Below, piece after piece: positions 30,765 through 39,293 of a DNA stretch of 42,454 nt. The stretch is from the IMG/VR virus record IMGVR_UViG_3300029267_003371, positions 1-42,454 of that record; one strand, written 5' to 3'. Position 1 is the first letter of the stretch. Every line of letters begins with the position of its first letter. The translations under genes were made by a program, and so were the position numbers. The notes under the pieces are model-generated. The model searched no databases, was not told the DNA's origin, and saw only the letters and a list, made by a program, of their open reading frames with translations. The DNA is from a virus.

Positions 30765-32237
30765 TCAGACCCCGCGGGCCTGGATCGCCGGGTTCTCGAA
30801 TCCGATCTCGACGTCGATGAACTCCGGATAGGCCATCGGCACGATCCGGCACGTGCCGTTCATCAGCTTCGTCGACAACAGGTTGTCGGTGCGCGAGAGC
30901 ACGAACCGCGCCCCGCTCGCCTTCGGCTTCGCCAGCAGCGCCCCCCGCAGCGCCGCGTTCGCCCCCGCCTCGATCTCGAGGGCCTCTTCCTCGAGGATGT
31001 AGCCCGTGGTCGCGTTGACGAGGATCTCCTCGTTGACGCGCTCCTCGAGGTAGGCGCGGACCACCGTCTTTGCCAGGTTGATCACCCGCCGGTGCGGGAT
31101 GAGCTGGTAATCGCTCGTCGGCGTCGAGAGCATCCGCGGCCGGTTGATGTACACGCCGGGCCGCCCCTCCCAGGTACGGAGCACGAGGAACCGCGCGTCG
31201 TCGAGCCCGGGGTTGGTGCTCTCGTCGTGGTCGTCGGGGTTGCCGTTCTCGTCGGTGATGATCACGCCGTCCATCCGGCCCACCTTGACGTTCGCCAGGT
31301 TGACCTCCTCGGACTTCACGGCGTGCGCCGGGGCCACCCAGAAGCTCGGGGGCCGGCGGTACTGGCGCCCGCTGACGCCGCTGATCATCTTCGCGCTCCC
31401 GGCGCAGACCGCGCCGTAGACGGTGCTCAGGCTGGAGTAGATGGTGTCGAGCGCCGTGAGGTACGTCGCCTCGCTCTCGCCGATGTCCGGCATTCTGGCG
31501 TGCCCGATGTACATCCGATCCTTGCCGTAGGCCGGCATTCCCGAGACCGCCGTCTCGACCGCGGCGAAGAGCGTCGCGTCGAGCGCGCCGCACACCTCGA
31601 CGATTGACCAGAGCTGCGCGCACTTCCGCAGCGCCAGCATCGCCGACGCGATGTCGGTCGCGTCCCACATCGGCGCGGTTGAGCGGAACGTCACGAGGTC
31701 CCCCGCGACCAGGGTCTCGGTGGCCACGCCGAAGGTCAGCTCCACGTCCGTCCCCACGATGGCGCCGGAGTCCGGGAACTCGAAGGTCAGCGCGGTTCCG
31801 AGGGCGATCTCGGCGCTCTGCGTCCGCCCGCCGTCCATCGACCACTTGAACGTGATCCCGGCGGTCCCGAGCGCACCCCCGGTGATGACCTCGATGTGAA
31901 ACTCGCAGTCGTCGGCCGGGTCGGGACTCGCGGCCACGCTCACAGTCGCCGTGCCCGAGCCGGTCAGCACGGCCGACGTCAGCTCCCCGTCCGTCGTGGC
32001 CCCGGCGCGCACGAGCAGCACCGGCCGGCCGAACTTCGTGATCGCGTAGGCCGCGGCCTCGACGAGCGGGCCGAAGCCGAAGTCGGCCACCACGTCCGAG
32101 ACCCTGGCGTAGGCCGCCGGGGTGTCCTCCGGGCCGTCCGTCGACGTCCCGACGATCGCCGGAAGGGCCCCCTCCGTCGGCGGCAGAATGCCCAGCGCGC
32201 CGTCGAGCTCGGTCATATCCACTCTCGGCTGTGTCAT
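30765..32237 (-). CDS. Contractile tail sheath protein (Mu gpL-like)
   Basis: A 490-aa sheath monomer, which makes the virion a myovirus. The N-terminal half contains the variable barrel (ILPPTEGALPAIVGTSTDGP; GRPVLLVRAGATTDGELTSA). The C-terminal half shows conserved sheath blocks: RRPPSFWVAPAHAVKSEEVN, ARFLVLRTWEGRPGVYINRP, QLIPHRRVINLAKTVVRAYL and NEEILVNATTGYILEEEALE. The last 30 residues (RIVPMAYPEFIDVEIGFENP) supply the strand that interlocks sheath rings. It starts at ATG 32237, three bases after the upstream stop. Length is similar to Mu gpL. Confidence 0.92.
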   Translation of the reverse strand: MTQPRVDMTELDGALGILPPTEGALPAIVGTSTDGPEDTPAAYARVSDVVADFGFGPLVEAAAYAITKFGRPVLLVRAGATTDGELTSAVLTGSGTATVSVAASPDPADDCEFHIEVITGGALGTAGITFKWSMDGGRTQSAEIALGTALTFEFPDSGAIVGTDVELTFGVATETLVAGDLVTFRSTAPMWDATDIASAMLALRKCAQLWSIVEVCGALDATLFAAVETAVSGMPAYGKDRMYIGHARMPDIGESEATYLTALDTIYSSLSTVYGAVCAGSAKMISGVSGRQYRRPPSFWVAPAHAVKSEEVNLANVKVGRMDGVIITDENGNPDDHDESTNPGLDDARFLVLRTWEGRPGVYINRPRMLSTPTSDYQLIPHRRVINLAKTVVRAYLEERVNEEILVNATTGYILEEEALEIEAGANAALRGALLAKPKASGARFVLSRTDNLLSTKLMNGTCRIVPMAYPEFIDVEIGFENPAIQARGV

Positions 32238-32240
32238 CTC

Positions 32241-32831
32241 TCAGGACTCCTCGAGCGGCGGAACGTCCATGTCCTCGCTCGTGTTCGGGGTGCTCTCGTT
32301 GTCGTCGCTGTCGAGCTGCACGTCGACGGTGGCCTCGACATCCTCCGCCACGGTGTACGGGAGATCGGGGATCATCGCGTCCACGGAGCAGACGACGCGG
32401 AGCGTGGCGCCATGGCGCCGCGTCGCGCGGTCGACCATCCACGCCGCGGACTTCACAACGACGAGCTGCCGCGCCTCGCCGTCAAGCGGTTTCAGGTAGA
32501 CGGCCCGCCACCACGCATCGAAGAGCAGGCGGGCCGTCTTGTACTGGGCGAGCTCGTCTTCCGGCGCCGAGGAGTCGCGCCCCTCGACGTAGACCGTGAA
32601 GAGCTCCGCGAGGTTCGCGATGGGGCGCGGGTTCCGCCCCGGATTCTTGGCAGCGGTCAGGGCCCCGGCCGCGCCCGACGGATCGCCAGGGACCCAGACG
32701 ATCCGGTTTTGCTGCCCGCCCCGGTGCGCCGGCTCGCGCCAGCCGAAGACGTTGGGCACCTCGGTCCCCTCGTCGGCAAAGCGGGCCACGACGTCGTTGA
32801 AGAGCTTCTCCAGTGCGAGGGTGTCGGCCAT
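32241..32831 (-). CDS. Head-tail joining / tail terminator-like protein
   Basis: A 196-aa protein between the gpG-like gene and the sheath, a position held by Mu gp37-like tail terminators. It begins MADTLALEKLFNDVVARFAD and has beta content (NRIVWVPGDPSGAA; FTVYVEGRDSSAPEDELAQY; TARLLFDAWWRAVYLKPLDG). The C-terminus is acidic. The start is fixed by a TGATG overlap at 32831. The tail-terminator assignment is by order. Confidence 0.68.
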   Translation of the reverse strand: MADTLALEKLFNDVVARFADEGTEVPNVFGWREPAHRGGQQNRIVWVPGDPSGAAGALTAAKNPGRNPRPIANLAELFTVYVEGRDSSAPEDELAQYKTARLLFDAWWRAVYLKPLDGEARQLVVVKSAAWMVDRATRRHGATLRVVCSVDAMIPDLPYTVAEDVEATVDVQLDSDDNESTPNTSEDMDVPPLEES

Positions 32832-33226
32832 CAGGCGCCACCCATGATCAGGCGGAATCGCTTCGTGGCGACCCCGGTCACCAGGTCCACGATCTGCGGC
32901 GGGAGCTTGCTCCCGGGCAGGATCGGCCTCGCCACGCCGCCGCGTACCCTGCCGTAGTGGTGACCGGCCTCGACGCCGCTCAGAGTCGCCGTCACCGTCT
33001 CCCCTTTGGCCGCCACGTCGAGCCCCTTCGCGGCGCCTGCGAGCGGAGGATTGCCCGCCTGGGTGGGCTTCCACGCCGTGCCGTCCGGCCCGCGGGATGC
33101 CGCGATGTTGCCCTCGAGCTCCTCCCGCAGCGCGGGCGCAATGTCTGCGGCGATCTCCTCGGGGGACTCGCCGAGCGTCCGGAGCCTAGCGATCAGGCTC
33201 TGGATGGCCGTGTACCCGTCAGCCAT
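32831..33226 (-). CDS. Virion morphogenesis protein (gpG / HK97 gp10-like)
   Basis: A 131-aa protein with the small head-tail joining layout: LIARLRTLGESPEEIAADIA, then the REELEGNIAASRGPDGTAWK block (PDGTAW is the hallmark), and YGRVRGGVARPILPGSKLPP. It probably completes the tail end or joins tail and head. In Mu the corresponding gene lies beside the portal; here it follows the DUF1320-like gene. It starts at ATG 33226. Confidence 0.82.
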   Translation of the reverse strand: MADGYTAIQSLIARLRTLGESPEEIAADIAPALREELEGNIAASRGPDGTAWKPTQAGNPPLAGAAKGLDVAAKGETVTATLSGVEAGHHYGRVRGGVARPILPGSKLPPQIVDLVTGVATKRFRLIMGGA

Positions 33227-33707
33227 CGCCGGACCCCCAGCCGTCGAGGTCCTCGTCGCGGCCGAGCTCCTCCTGGACGTCCCCGCCCACGTAGGGCGAG
33301 GCCTCGGAGTAGCCCAGCGGCTCCCCCTTCGAGATGGCCGAGGCGTCGGCCGTGTCGAGGGCCGGCAGGTCGAACAGCCCTTGCTCTGCGTCCGCCGCCT
33401 CCTTGATCTCCTCCCGGGCCCGCTTCGAGTCCTCGAGGATCGAGACGAACTGCTCGTCGGTGGCGTCCACGCCGCGCTTCAGGAGGAGAGCGACATCCAT
33501 GAGCCGTGCCACCCAGTCGCAGACCGCATCCGGGTAGGGCGCCGAGAAGGGGACCGCGTAGCGCTTGCGGAGGCGAGCATCGACGCCGTAGGAGATCGCC
33601 CGCAGCTTCCGGTCAATCCAGCCGACCTGGATCGTCTCCACGTCGTCGATGTCCACGGACGGGAGAACCGAATAGGACTTGTACTCCGCGAGGGTGAGGT
33701 AGCTCAC
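33219..33707 (-). CDS. Head completion / DUF1320-like protein (Mu gp36-like)
   Basis: A 162-aa protein with the typical beginning of the DUF1320/gp36 group: MSYLTLAEYKSYSVLPSVDI, then DVETIQVGWIDRKLRAISYG followed by VDARLRKRYAVPF, and a helix CDWVARLMDVALLLKRGVDA. It docks under the portal. A disordered acidic tail (SEASPYVGGDVQEELGRDED) follows. It starts at GTG 33707 by GTGA overlap and overlaps the next gene by eight bases. Confidence 0.85.
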   Translation of the reverse strand: MSYLTLAEYKSYSVLPSVDIDDVETIQVGWIDRKLRAISYGVDARLRKRYAVPFSAPYPDAVCDWVARLMDVALLLKRGVDATDEQFVSILEDSKRAREEIKEAADAEQGLFDLPALDTADASAISKGEPLGYSEASPYVGGDVQEELGRDEDLDGWGSGDG

Positions 33708-34153
33708 GACGGCCCCCGCTTCCGCAGGCGGGCCGCCGCGCGCTCGAGCGCCTCGGGCGAGATGCCCGATGCGAGGATCACGGCGCCGAGCTCGCTCAGG
33801 ATGTCATCGCCGATCGTGGTGGGTCGGAGCCAGGGGTTCGACCGAGGCCCGACGTCCAGAGGGACGCCGAGCAGGTCGCACAGGGCCCCGCCCACGCCGG
33901 CCCGGGCGAGCCGGCGTTGTCGGGCGAGCTCCACCCCGTCGACCGCGGCCTTCCTCTGGGCGGGGGATCGCTCCTCCTTGGCGAAGTCGGCCTTCTCCAC
34001 GGCCTTCTCCTTCGCACCAGATTGGACCGCGGCCTCCGGGGTTGCCTTCGCCGCCGAGTCAGGCGGAGCGGCCTTCGACTCGGCCGCCGCCGCCTTCTTC
34101 GTCGAGGCCGCCTTCGACTTCGGGGCGGCCTCCTTCGGCTTCGACCCGCTCAT
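33704..34153 (-). CDS. Unknown protein after major capsid, Ala/Lys-rich N-terminus
   Basis: A 149-aa protein in the place of Mu gp35. Residues 1-75 are low-complexity Lys/Ala/Ser (KPKEAAPKSKAASTKKAAAA). Residues about 76-149 look folded and helical (GVELARQRRLARAGVGGALC; DILSELGAVILASGISPEAL). The start at 34153 is fixed by TGATG with the capsid stop. The basic tail may bind packaged DNA; that is a guess. Confidence 0.62.
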   Translation of the reverse strand: MSGSKPKEAAPKSKAASTKKAAAAESKAAPPDSAAKATPEAAVQSGAKEKAVEKADFAKEERSPAQRKAAVDGVELARQRRLARAGVGGALCDLLGVPLDVGPRSNPWLRPTTIGDDILSELGAVILASGISPEALERAAARLRKRGPS

Positions 34154-35226
34154 CAGTCGGCCGCGTCCACGCGGAAGAGCTGGTAGGGGTGGCCGTAGCC
34201 GACCGTGTTCCGCCCGTCGCACTTGTACTGGAGCTCCCGCTTCCGGGCGAGCTCCGGCGCAGCCTCGGGTCCGTGGTACAGGATGTTGAAGGGCTCGCGG
34301 TTCTGGTAGACGAGCGCCCCGAGCTCGCCCTCACCGGCGCTCTCGTTGGCCACGACGTAGTAGGTGGTGTCCGACCCGGCGTTGCCCTCCGTGGACGTGT
34401 AGGACGCCCCGAGCTCGGGCGCCTCCAGCGGGCGCTCCAGGTTCCAGCTCTTGACGATGGGGCTGACGTCCGCCCCGCCGGCTCCGCCGCTCGCCGCGTC
34501 CTGCGCGACCAGGGTGCCGAAGCAGAGCTGCATCACGCGCGCCTGCATCGCCGGCGGATGGATGATGGCCTTGATTCGCAGGTTCCGCGGGTTGACGCCG
34601 TTCGGCATCTTGATCCCGGCGATGTAGGCCCGGACCGCAGCCAGGTTGTCGATGGCGGCGTCGAGGGTGACGCCCGCGTCGATCCGCGTCGCGTGCCCCA
34701 TCCCCGTCGGCTTGAGCAGGTTCCGGAAGGTCCCGTCCCCGCTGTCCACCCCGTTCACGTAGTGCGCCGTGTTGAAGTAGGTGAGGCCGTCGTAGCTCGT
34801 GTGTCCGGCCGAGGCGCCGTCGAGGATCGCGTCCGCCACCTTGAACTGGGGCCAGTACGCGATCTGTTCCGCGATGTCCCGGGCCCAGCGCGCCGCGAGC
34901 TGGAGACCCTCGCCGCCGGGCGTCCCGTTGAACAGGTCCTCGAGCTGCTCCTTCTTGAGGATCAGCCCGGCCGACGCGAACTCGTTCTCCACCTCCGTGT
35001 ACTGGGCGAGCATGTCCTCGAAGTGCGCCTGGCCCGACTCCATGTTGCGGATCATCGCCGTCGAGATCAGCCAGGTGAAGACCTCCTTCTTCGACATGGA
35101 GTTCTTCTCGGTCGCGACGCGCCGCCACCACGTCTGGGCGTTCAGGGTCCTGTAGGCATCCTCGACGATGGAGCGCATGTTGCTCTCCATCTCGTGGAGC
35201 CAGGTCGGCATGTCTTGGTAGCTCAT
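34153..35226 (-). CDS. Major capsid protein (Mu gpT-like)
   Basis: A 357-aa HK97-fold shell protein of the Mu-like major head subunit family. The signatures are the opening MSYQDMPTWLHEMESNMRSI, the TYFNTAHYVNGVDSGDGTFR block (about residues 150-168), the AIIHPPAMQARVMQLCFGT strand and the closing CDGRNTVGYGHPYQLFRVDA. Hundreds of copies build the procapsid around the scaffold encoded upstream. It starts at ATG 35226 and ends by TGATG overlap. Length is somewhat longer than Mu gpT. Confidence 0.9.
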   Translation of the reverse strand: MSYQDMPTWLHEMESNMRSIVEDAYRTLNAQTWWRRVATEKNSMSKKEVFTWLISTAMIRNMESGQAHFEDMLAQYTEVENEFASAGLILKKEQLEDLFNGTPGGEGLQLAARWARDIAEQIAYWPQFKVADAILDGASAGHTSYDGLTYFNTAHYVNGVDSGDGTFRNLLKPTGMGHATRIDAGVTLDAAIDNLAAVRAYIAGIKMPNGVNPRNLRIKAIIHPPAMQARVMQLCFGTLVAQDAASGGAGGADVSPIVKSWNLERPLEAPELGASYTSTEGNAGSDTTYYVVANESAGEGELGALVYQNREPFNILYHGPEAAPELARKRELQYKCDGRNTVGYGHPYQLFRVDAAD

Positions 35227-35241
35227 CTCCTACATCTCCTC

Positions 35242-36273
35242 TCAGGCCGCCGGGTGCATGATGGCGAACGGAACGCAGACGAACCCCTCGCCTGCCGTGA
35301 ATGCCGAGGTGATGGCGTCGAACTGGAGCTCGTCGCCCTCCACGAAGAGCATCGCCTTGAAGCCCGTCTCGTCGCCGAGCTCGTCGCCGATCGTGCCGTT
35401 GGCGATTCCGGCGACGAGGGTCGCCGCCACGTCGCCCGAGGCGCCGCCGAGGACGTCGCCTCCCGCCTCGTAGCCCGTCAGCGACGTCGAGACGCCGATG
35501 GCCGAGCTCGAGCCGCCGGTAAAGCCCGTCGTCACCTCCCAGAAGGGCTGGCCGACGAGCCGCAGCACGAACCCCGCCGGGACGGTGAGGATCGCGTCGC
35601 CGTCCGACATCGAGTAGTCGATCGGGAGCTTCACCACCTTGTACTTGTCGGCCGCGACCCACTGGCCGTCCCCGGCGTCGGGCTCCACGATGAGCTCCTG
35701 CCCCTCGTCCTCGGTGGCCGTGCCGTCGGAGTCGAAGCGCCAGATCGAGCCGTCGGACTGGAGGGTGACGATCATGCCCTCGTAGCGGTTCACCGCTGCG
35801 ATGGCCGAGAGTGCCGCCTTGTCGGCGACGCCGGCCGAGAAGTCGGAGCCGAGGCCCGACGGGCCCGTCACCGCGACGCCCGCCTGGACGTAGACGTAGT
35901 CTCCCTCGATCGCGATGACGCGGCCCGCCTTCGAGCGGGTCGAGCTGCCCGACGAGGTCGAGACCGTCATCGCGTCCTTGATGTAGACCTCCGACCAGAG
36001 GTCCCCGGAGTCGATGTCGTTCGGGCTGTCGTCGTTCAGGAACCCGTGCGCCCACACCTCCTCGAAGAGGTCGATCAGCACGGTCGCCGAGCTGTCTCCC
36101 AGGGCGAGATCCTCGGCGAACCTCCCGATCGGGAGCAGCGTCGTCGAGGCCGAGTCGCCGTCGCGTGCGAGCCCATCGGCCGTGTCGATCGCGGCGAGGT
36201 TTCCCTTGATCGCGGTCTCTCCCGTGTAGAGAACCACGCGGATCGTCTTGAAGCTCTTCCTTCGGACACGCAT
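35242..36273 (-). CDS. Capsid-associated decoration-like protein
   Basis: A 343-aa protein between scaffold and major capsid. The middle block (ADKAALSAIAAVNRYEGMIV, TLQSDGSIWRFDSDGTATED, PDAGDGQWVAADKYKVVKLP) is common in phage capsid-decoration and fibre proteins. The C-terminal part (GASGDVAATLVAGIANGTIG ... AFTAGEGFVCVPFAIMHPAA) is typical for small head-decoration modules. The opening is basic (MRVRRKSFKTIRVVLYTGET). It starts by TGATG with the protease gene. It may cover the capsid surface or assist the procapsid; Mu has no direct counterpart here. Confidence 0.68.
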   Translation of the reverse strand: MRVRRKSFKTIRVVLYTGETAIKGNLAAIDTADGLARDGDSASTTLLPIGRFAEDLALGDSSATVLIDLFEEVWAHGFLNDDSPNDIDSGDLWSEVYIKDAMTVSTSSGSSTRSKAGRVIAIEGDYVYVQAGVAVTGPSGLGSDFSAGVADKAALSAIAAVNRYEGMIVTLQSDGSIWRFDSDGTATEDEGQELIVEPDAGDGQWVAADKYKVVKLPIDYSMSDGDAILTVPAGFVLRLVGQPFWEVTTGFTGGSSSAIGVSTSLTGYEAGGDVLGGASGDVAATLVAGIANGTIGDELGDETGFKAMLFVEGDELQFDAITSAFTAGEGFVCVPFAIMHPAA

Positions 36274-36923
36274 CAGCGCACCTCCTCATCCATCGAACAG
36301 CCGATGATCTGGACGTTGCCGCGGGTCACGACGCCGGTGGCCGGCTTCTCGAGGCCCATCGCGCGCTTCATCGCCCGAGCCTCGTCGGGCGGGAGCCGCG
36401 AGGGCCGGTCCTCCCCGGCACCGCGGGTCCCGCCCACCGTGGCCGTCGCCGCCGCATCGCCGAGCTTCGGGCGCTTCGGCTTGGGCAGCTCGGCGAGGAT
36501 CGCCTTGACCTCGGAGAGGGGCTTGCTCGCGAGCAGCTTCGCCATGCCCTTCGGCACCCCGCCGTGGGCCGCGATCAGCCTGTCGCGCTCCTCGGCCTCG
36601 TGCCGCCGCTCGAGCGCCATCAGGCGCTTCTCGACGCTCGCCCCGTGGGCCGCGAGGGCGCCGGCGGTCGAGGCGCTGACGGTCCCGGGCGTCGCGGCGG
36701 CCTTGGCCTCCTCGTCGTCCTCCTCGCCCTCGGCCTCCTCCTCGGCGGGCTCGTCCTCGGCGGACTCCTCGTCGGCCGGCTTCTCCTCGTCCTCGGCCGA
36801 CTCCTCCTCGTCGCCGTCCAGCGCGGCGAGAGCCCTGCGAGCGCTCTCGCGCTCCTCCTCGCTGCACTCCTCGTCCTCGGCGAGGGCCTGGAGTGCCTTC
36901 CGAGCTTCTTCTTTCTTATCCAT
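36273..36923 (-). CDS. Nested scaffold protein from an internal start in the protease gene (Nu3-like)
   Basis: An in-frame ATG (Met254 of the protease ORF) at 36923 is preceded by GAGGAAACG, a well-spaced Shine-Dalgarno. The 216-aa product would contain an acidic Glu/Asp/Ala-rich coil (about 100 residues), a helical core (VEKRLMALERRHEAEERDRL) and a C-terminal domain. The layout matches lambda C/Nu3 and Mu I/Z, where the scaffold is made from an internal start of the protease gene. Expression is predicted from sequence only. Confidence 0.65.
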   Translation of the reverse strand: MDKKEEARKALQALAEDEECSEEERESARRALAALDGDEEESAEDEEKPADEESAEDEPAEEEAEGEEDDEEAKAAATPGTVSASTAGALAAHGASVEKRLMALERRHEAEERDRLIAAHGGVPKGMAKLLASKPLSEVKAILAELPKPKRPKLGDAAATATVGGTRGAGEDRPSRLPPDEARAMKRAMGLEKPATGVVTRGNVQIIGCSMDEEVR

Positions 36924-37682
36924 CGTTTCCTCGTGTGGCCCCGCGCCGAGTGACGCGAGCAGGTGATCGAAGCTGCCGACCCCGTCGACGAGCCTGGCCT
37001 TGACTGCGGCTGAGCCGCGGAACGAAGCGGCCTGCATGGCCGCGATTTCCTCTGTCGAGATGCCGCGCCGGACCGAGACGAACTCGAAGAATTCGGCGGC
37101 CAGGCCGTCAATGTCAGCCTGAAACGCCGCGAGCTCGTCCCTGGTCATCGGCTGAACCGGCCAGCCGTCGCCCTTGCGTGCGCCGCTCGTGATGAGCGAC
37201 ACCTTGATCCCGGCCTCCTCAAGAGCGCGGCTCTCGTCAACCCTCGCGGCGATGACCCCGATCGAGCCGACCTTCGCGGTCCGAGACGCGGAGATGTGCT
37301 CCGCCGCGGCCGCCAGGGCGTAGCCCGCAGAGCATCCGTCCCCCTCGATGTGCGCCATCAGCCGCTTGCCCGCGCGATCGCAAGCCGCGCGGATGGCGCG
37401 TGCCGTGTCGAAGAGGCCCGCCACGTCGCCGCCGGGCGAATCGATCGAGAGGACTACCACCGGCGCTGTCTGCTGGCAGGCATCCTCGACGCGCCGGCGG
37501 ATCGCCTCGTAGGAGTCCTCCCACCAGTCGTCGTGCTGAGACAGCGGGCCACGGATCGTAACGACCGTGGCCACCTCGTCGGCGACGTTCTCCGGGGCCT
37601 CGGTCGCGGCGAAAAGCATGAGAAACGCTTGCGGGTCGACCGCCTGGAGAGGATTGCGTGGCTCGTAGCGACGCATCGTCAC
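36273..37682 (-). CDS. S49 (SppA/ClpP-like) prohead protease with C-terminal scaffold
   Basis: A 469-aa protein. Residues about 35-230 form an S49 protease fold: VVVLSIDSPGGDVAGLFDTA, then EGDGCSAGYALAAAA with nucleophile Ser118. SGARKGDG carries Lys170, 52 residues later, the spacing of SppA-type Ser-Lys dyads. The C-terminal half (254-469) is an acidic scaffold (see the nested product). As in Mu and lambda, the protease probably matures the head and removes the scaffold. It starts at GTG 37682 by GTGA with the portal; ATG 37676 is an alternative. Confidence 0.9.
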   Translation of the reverse strand: MTMRRYEPRNPLQAVDPQAFLMLFAATEAPENVADEVATVVTIRGPLSQHDDWWEDSYEAIRRRVEDACQQTAPVVVLSIDSPGGDVAGLFDTARAIRAACDRAGKRLMAHIEGDGCSAGYALAAAAEHISASRTAKVGSIGVIAARVDESRALEEAGIKVSLITSGARKGDGWPVQPMTRDELAAFQADIDGLAAEFFEFVSVRRGISTEEIAAMQAASFRGSAAVKARLVDGVGSFDHLLASLGAGPHEETMDKKEEARKALQALAEDEECSEEERESARRALAALDGDEEESAEDEEKPADEESAEDEPAEEEAEGEEDDEEAKAAATPGTVSASTAGALAAHGASVEKRLMALERRHEAEERDRLIAAHGGVPKGMAKLLASKPLSEVKAILAELPKPKRPKLGDAAATATVGGTRGAGEDRPSRLPPDEARAMKRAMGLEKPATGVVTRGNVQIIGCSMDEEVR

Positions 37683-39034
37683 GACGCTTCCCCCACGAGC
37701 CGGATGCTCGGCTTGTCCTCGTCCGCCCGCTCCCCCTCGTCGCCCGCGGGCTCACGGATCGGGATCCCGTACTGAGAGCACATCGCCCGCGTATCCAACT
37801 CGAAGCCGTCGGCCGCCAGCGCCTCGCGGACCGAGACGATCGCCTGGCCCGCCATCGACAGGGCCGTCGCCGTCGCGGTCAGGTCCTTGGGGGGTGTCGT
37901 GTCCCAGGCGACGACCGGGCACTCGCCGAGCCGGTCCTCACCGAAGACCGCGGCGACGTAGGCCGGGATACCCTGCGTGTTGACCGTGTAGGCGAGACCC
38001 TGCGCGGTGGCCTGGATGAGGTCGGCGCGGATCGACTTGTGAACGTCCGCGTTCGCGAAGCCGATCCCGCCCTCGGTCGTCACCGTCTGGCCGGCGACGG
38101 CGATGATCATCTCCTCGTTCTGGGCCTTGATCGTCTCCGTGAAGGAATCGGCGCCGCGGCCGTTGCTCTCGAGGAGCTTGACGTCGTAGCCGGGGGTCAG
38201 GCCGAAAACGGTGTTCATGCCCCAGGCCATCACCTTGCGGAACCACGACTGCCGGTGCGGCTCGGCGGCGCCCTGGGGTGCGATGGCGACGCGGGCCGGG
38301 TTCGCCAGTTTCCTCTCCCAGTTGTCGCGACCCAGCGCCGCGTGGTCCTTCCGGATCGCGGCCCGGGCCAGGCACCGCCACAGGCCCGCCTGCCACGGCG
38401 TCTGTCGCCCGCCGGGGGTGTGGAGCACCCAGCGCCCGTCTCCGGGGGTGATCGGGAGCAAGCCGATCACGCTCTGATACCACCAGCGGTCCTCCTGCCA
38501 GCGGTAGATGAGGTACTGAGGATCGAGCCGCACGAAGACGGGGTAGCTCCGCGCCTCGACCCAGCGGAGCTCCCCGACGCCAACCCCGAGGCCGATGCCG
38601 TCGCGAGCGAGCAGGGCGAGCTCCCCGGGCGGGAACATCTCGTCGAAGACCGGCCGGCTCGAGAGGTCGGAGGAGCGGAGGTCCTCGAGGATGTCCGAGG
38701 GGCCGCGGAACGTCTTGGGGAGCCGCACCAGCCCATCGGTGCGCGTCGACATCACGCCGGAGAGCACGCCGTCCCGCCACGCGTAGGCCATGAGCTGCGC
38801 GGCCAGCATCATGGACCCGCTGTTCGCCGCATACTCGGCGGTCTCGACGTCCTTCTGGTACCAGCGGGTCCGGGTGACGGGCGGGAGCTGTATCTGCCCG
38901 CCGAAGCGCGAGCGGGCCTCCTCGGCCTCCTCGGAGTCGAGGTCGAGGTAGGCGCCAGCGTAGGGGGAAGGGTCGTAGCCGAACCAGCCGGCGAGGTGGA
39001 GGAGCGTCTCTCGGACGGAGTCTCCGAAGCTCAC
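37679..39034 (-). CDS. Portal protein (Mu gp29/DUF935-like)
   Basis: A 451-aa dodecameric portal of the Mu gp29-like group. Characteristic regions are FFGY-like opening segments (AGWFGYDPSPYAGAYLDLDS), ELALLARDGIGLGVGVGELR, YPVFVRLDPQYLIYRWQEDR, TPWQAGLWRCLARAAIRKDH, WERKLANPARVAIAPQGAAE, IKAQNEEMIIAVAGQTVTTE and GFANADVHKSIRADLIQATA. It forms the vertex through which DNA is pumped and to which the tail attaches. It starts at GTG 39034; the ribosome site is weak. The usual MuF (gp30-like) gene that follows the portal in Mu is absent. Confidence 0.92.
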   Translation of the reverse strand: MSFGDSVRETLLHLAGWFGYDPSPYAGAYLDLDSEEAEEARSRFGGQIQLPPVTRTRWYQKDVETAEYAANSGSMMLAAQLMAYAWRDGVLSGVMSTRTDGLVRLPKTFRGPSDILEDLRSSDLSSRPVFDEMFPPGELALLARDGIGLGVGVGELRWVEARSYPVFVRLDPQYLIYRWQEDRWWYQSVIGLLPITPGDGRWVLHTPGGRQTPWQAGLWRCLARAAIRKDHAALGRDNWERKLANPARVAIAPQGAAEPHRQSWFRKVMAWGMNTVFGLTPGYDVKLLESNGRGADSFTETIKAQNEEMIIAVAGQTVTTEGGIGFANADVHKSIRADLIQATAQGLAYTVNTQGIPAYVAAVFGEDRLGECPVVAWDTTPPKDLTATATALSMAGQAIVSVREALAADGFELDTRAMCSQYGIPIREPAGDEGERADEDKPSIRLVGEAS

Positions 39035-39092
39035 GCCTCTATCGTCGGCGATTCGGTTCGGAAAATCCTATGATTCGGCGCCTACATGAGGC

Positions 39093-39290
39093 TTAGCCTT
39101 GTAGCAAATCCCAGCTATCCGGCGGTATTGCGTAGCAAAGACGAAGGGTTTCGCGGGCCCGGGGGCCAGGTCGATTCCGTCCGGAACACCAGTGATAGAC
39201 GGCGCTCGGAGTCACCCGGCAGCGACGGGCCATGTGACGTATCGTCGTGCGCGCACGCGCGAGGAGCAGCAGCCGGCGGCCCTCGGTCAT
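39093..39290 (-). CDS. Short HTH protein after the terminase
   Basis: A 65-aa protein that is practically only an HTH: TTIRHMARRCRVTPSAVYHW, then CSGRNRPGPRARETLRLCYA and IPPDSWD. The helix spacing and the C-terminal IPPDSWD closely resemble the HTH segment of the 182-aa protein encoded on the other side of the large terminase (AEIAAKLGCGAAVVGHWRRG ... IPRRAWD). It may be a diverged or truncated duplicate that binds a packaging site. It starts four bases after the terminase stop, at ATG 39290, with no clear ribosome site. Confidence 0.65.
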   Translation of the reverse strand: MTEGRRLLLLARARTTIRHMARRCRVTPSAVYHWCSGRNRPGPRARETLRLCYAIPPDSWDLLQG

Positions 39291-39293
39291 CGG

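Noticed and set aside
33769-36966. A very long plus-strand open frame (1065 codons), with others at 5498-7399, 27794-29749 and 1381-3036
   Set aside because: They lie antisense to genes with clear families (capsid, protease, DnaB, tape measure, integrase). They are Arg/Pro/Ala/Leu-rich, lack ribosome sites and are the expected by-product of GC-rich coding DNA.
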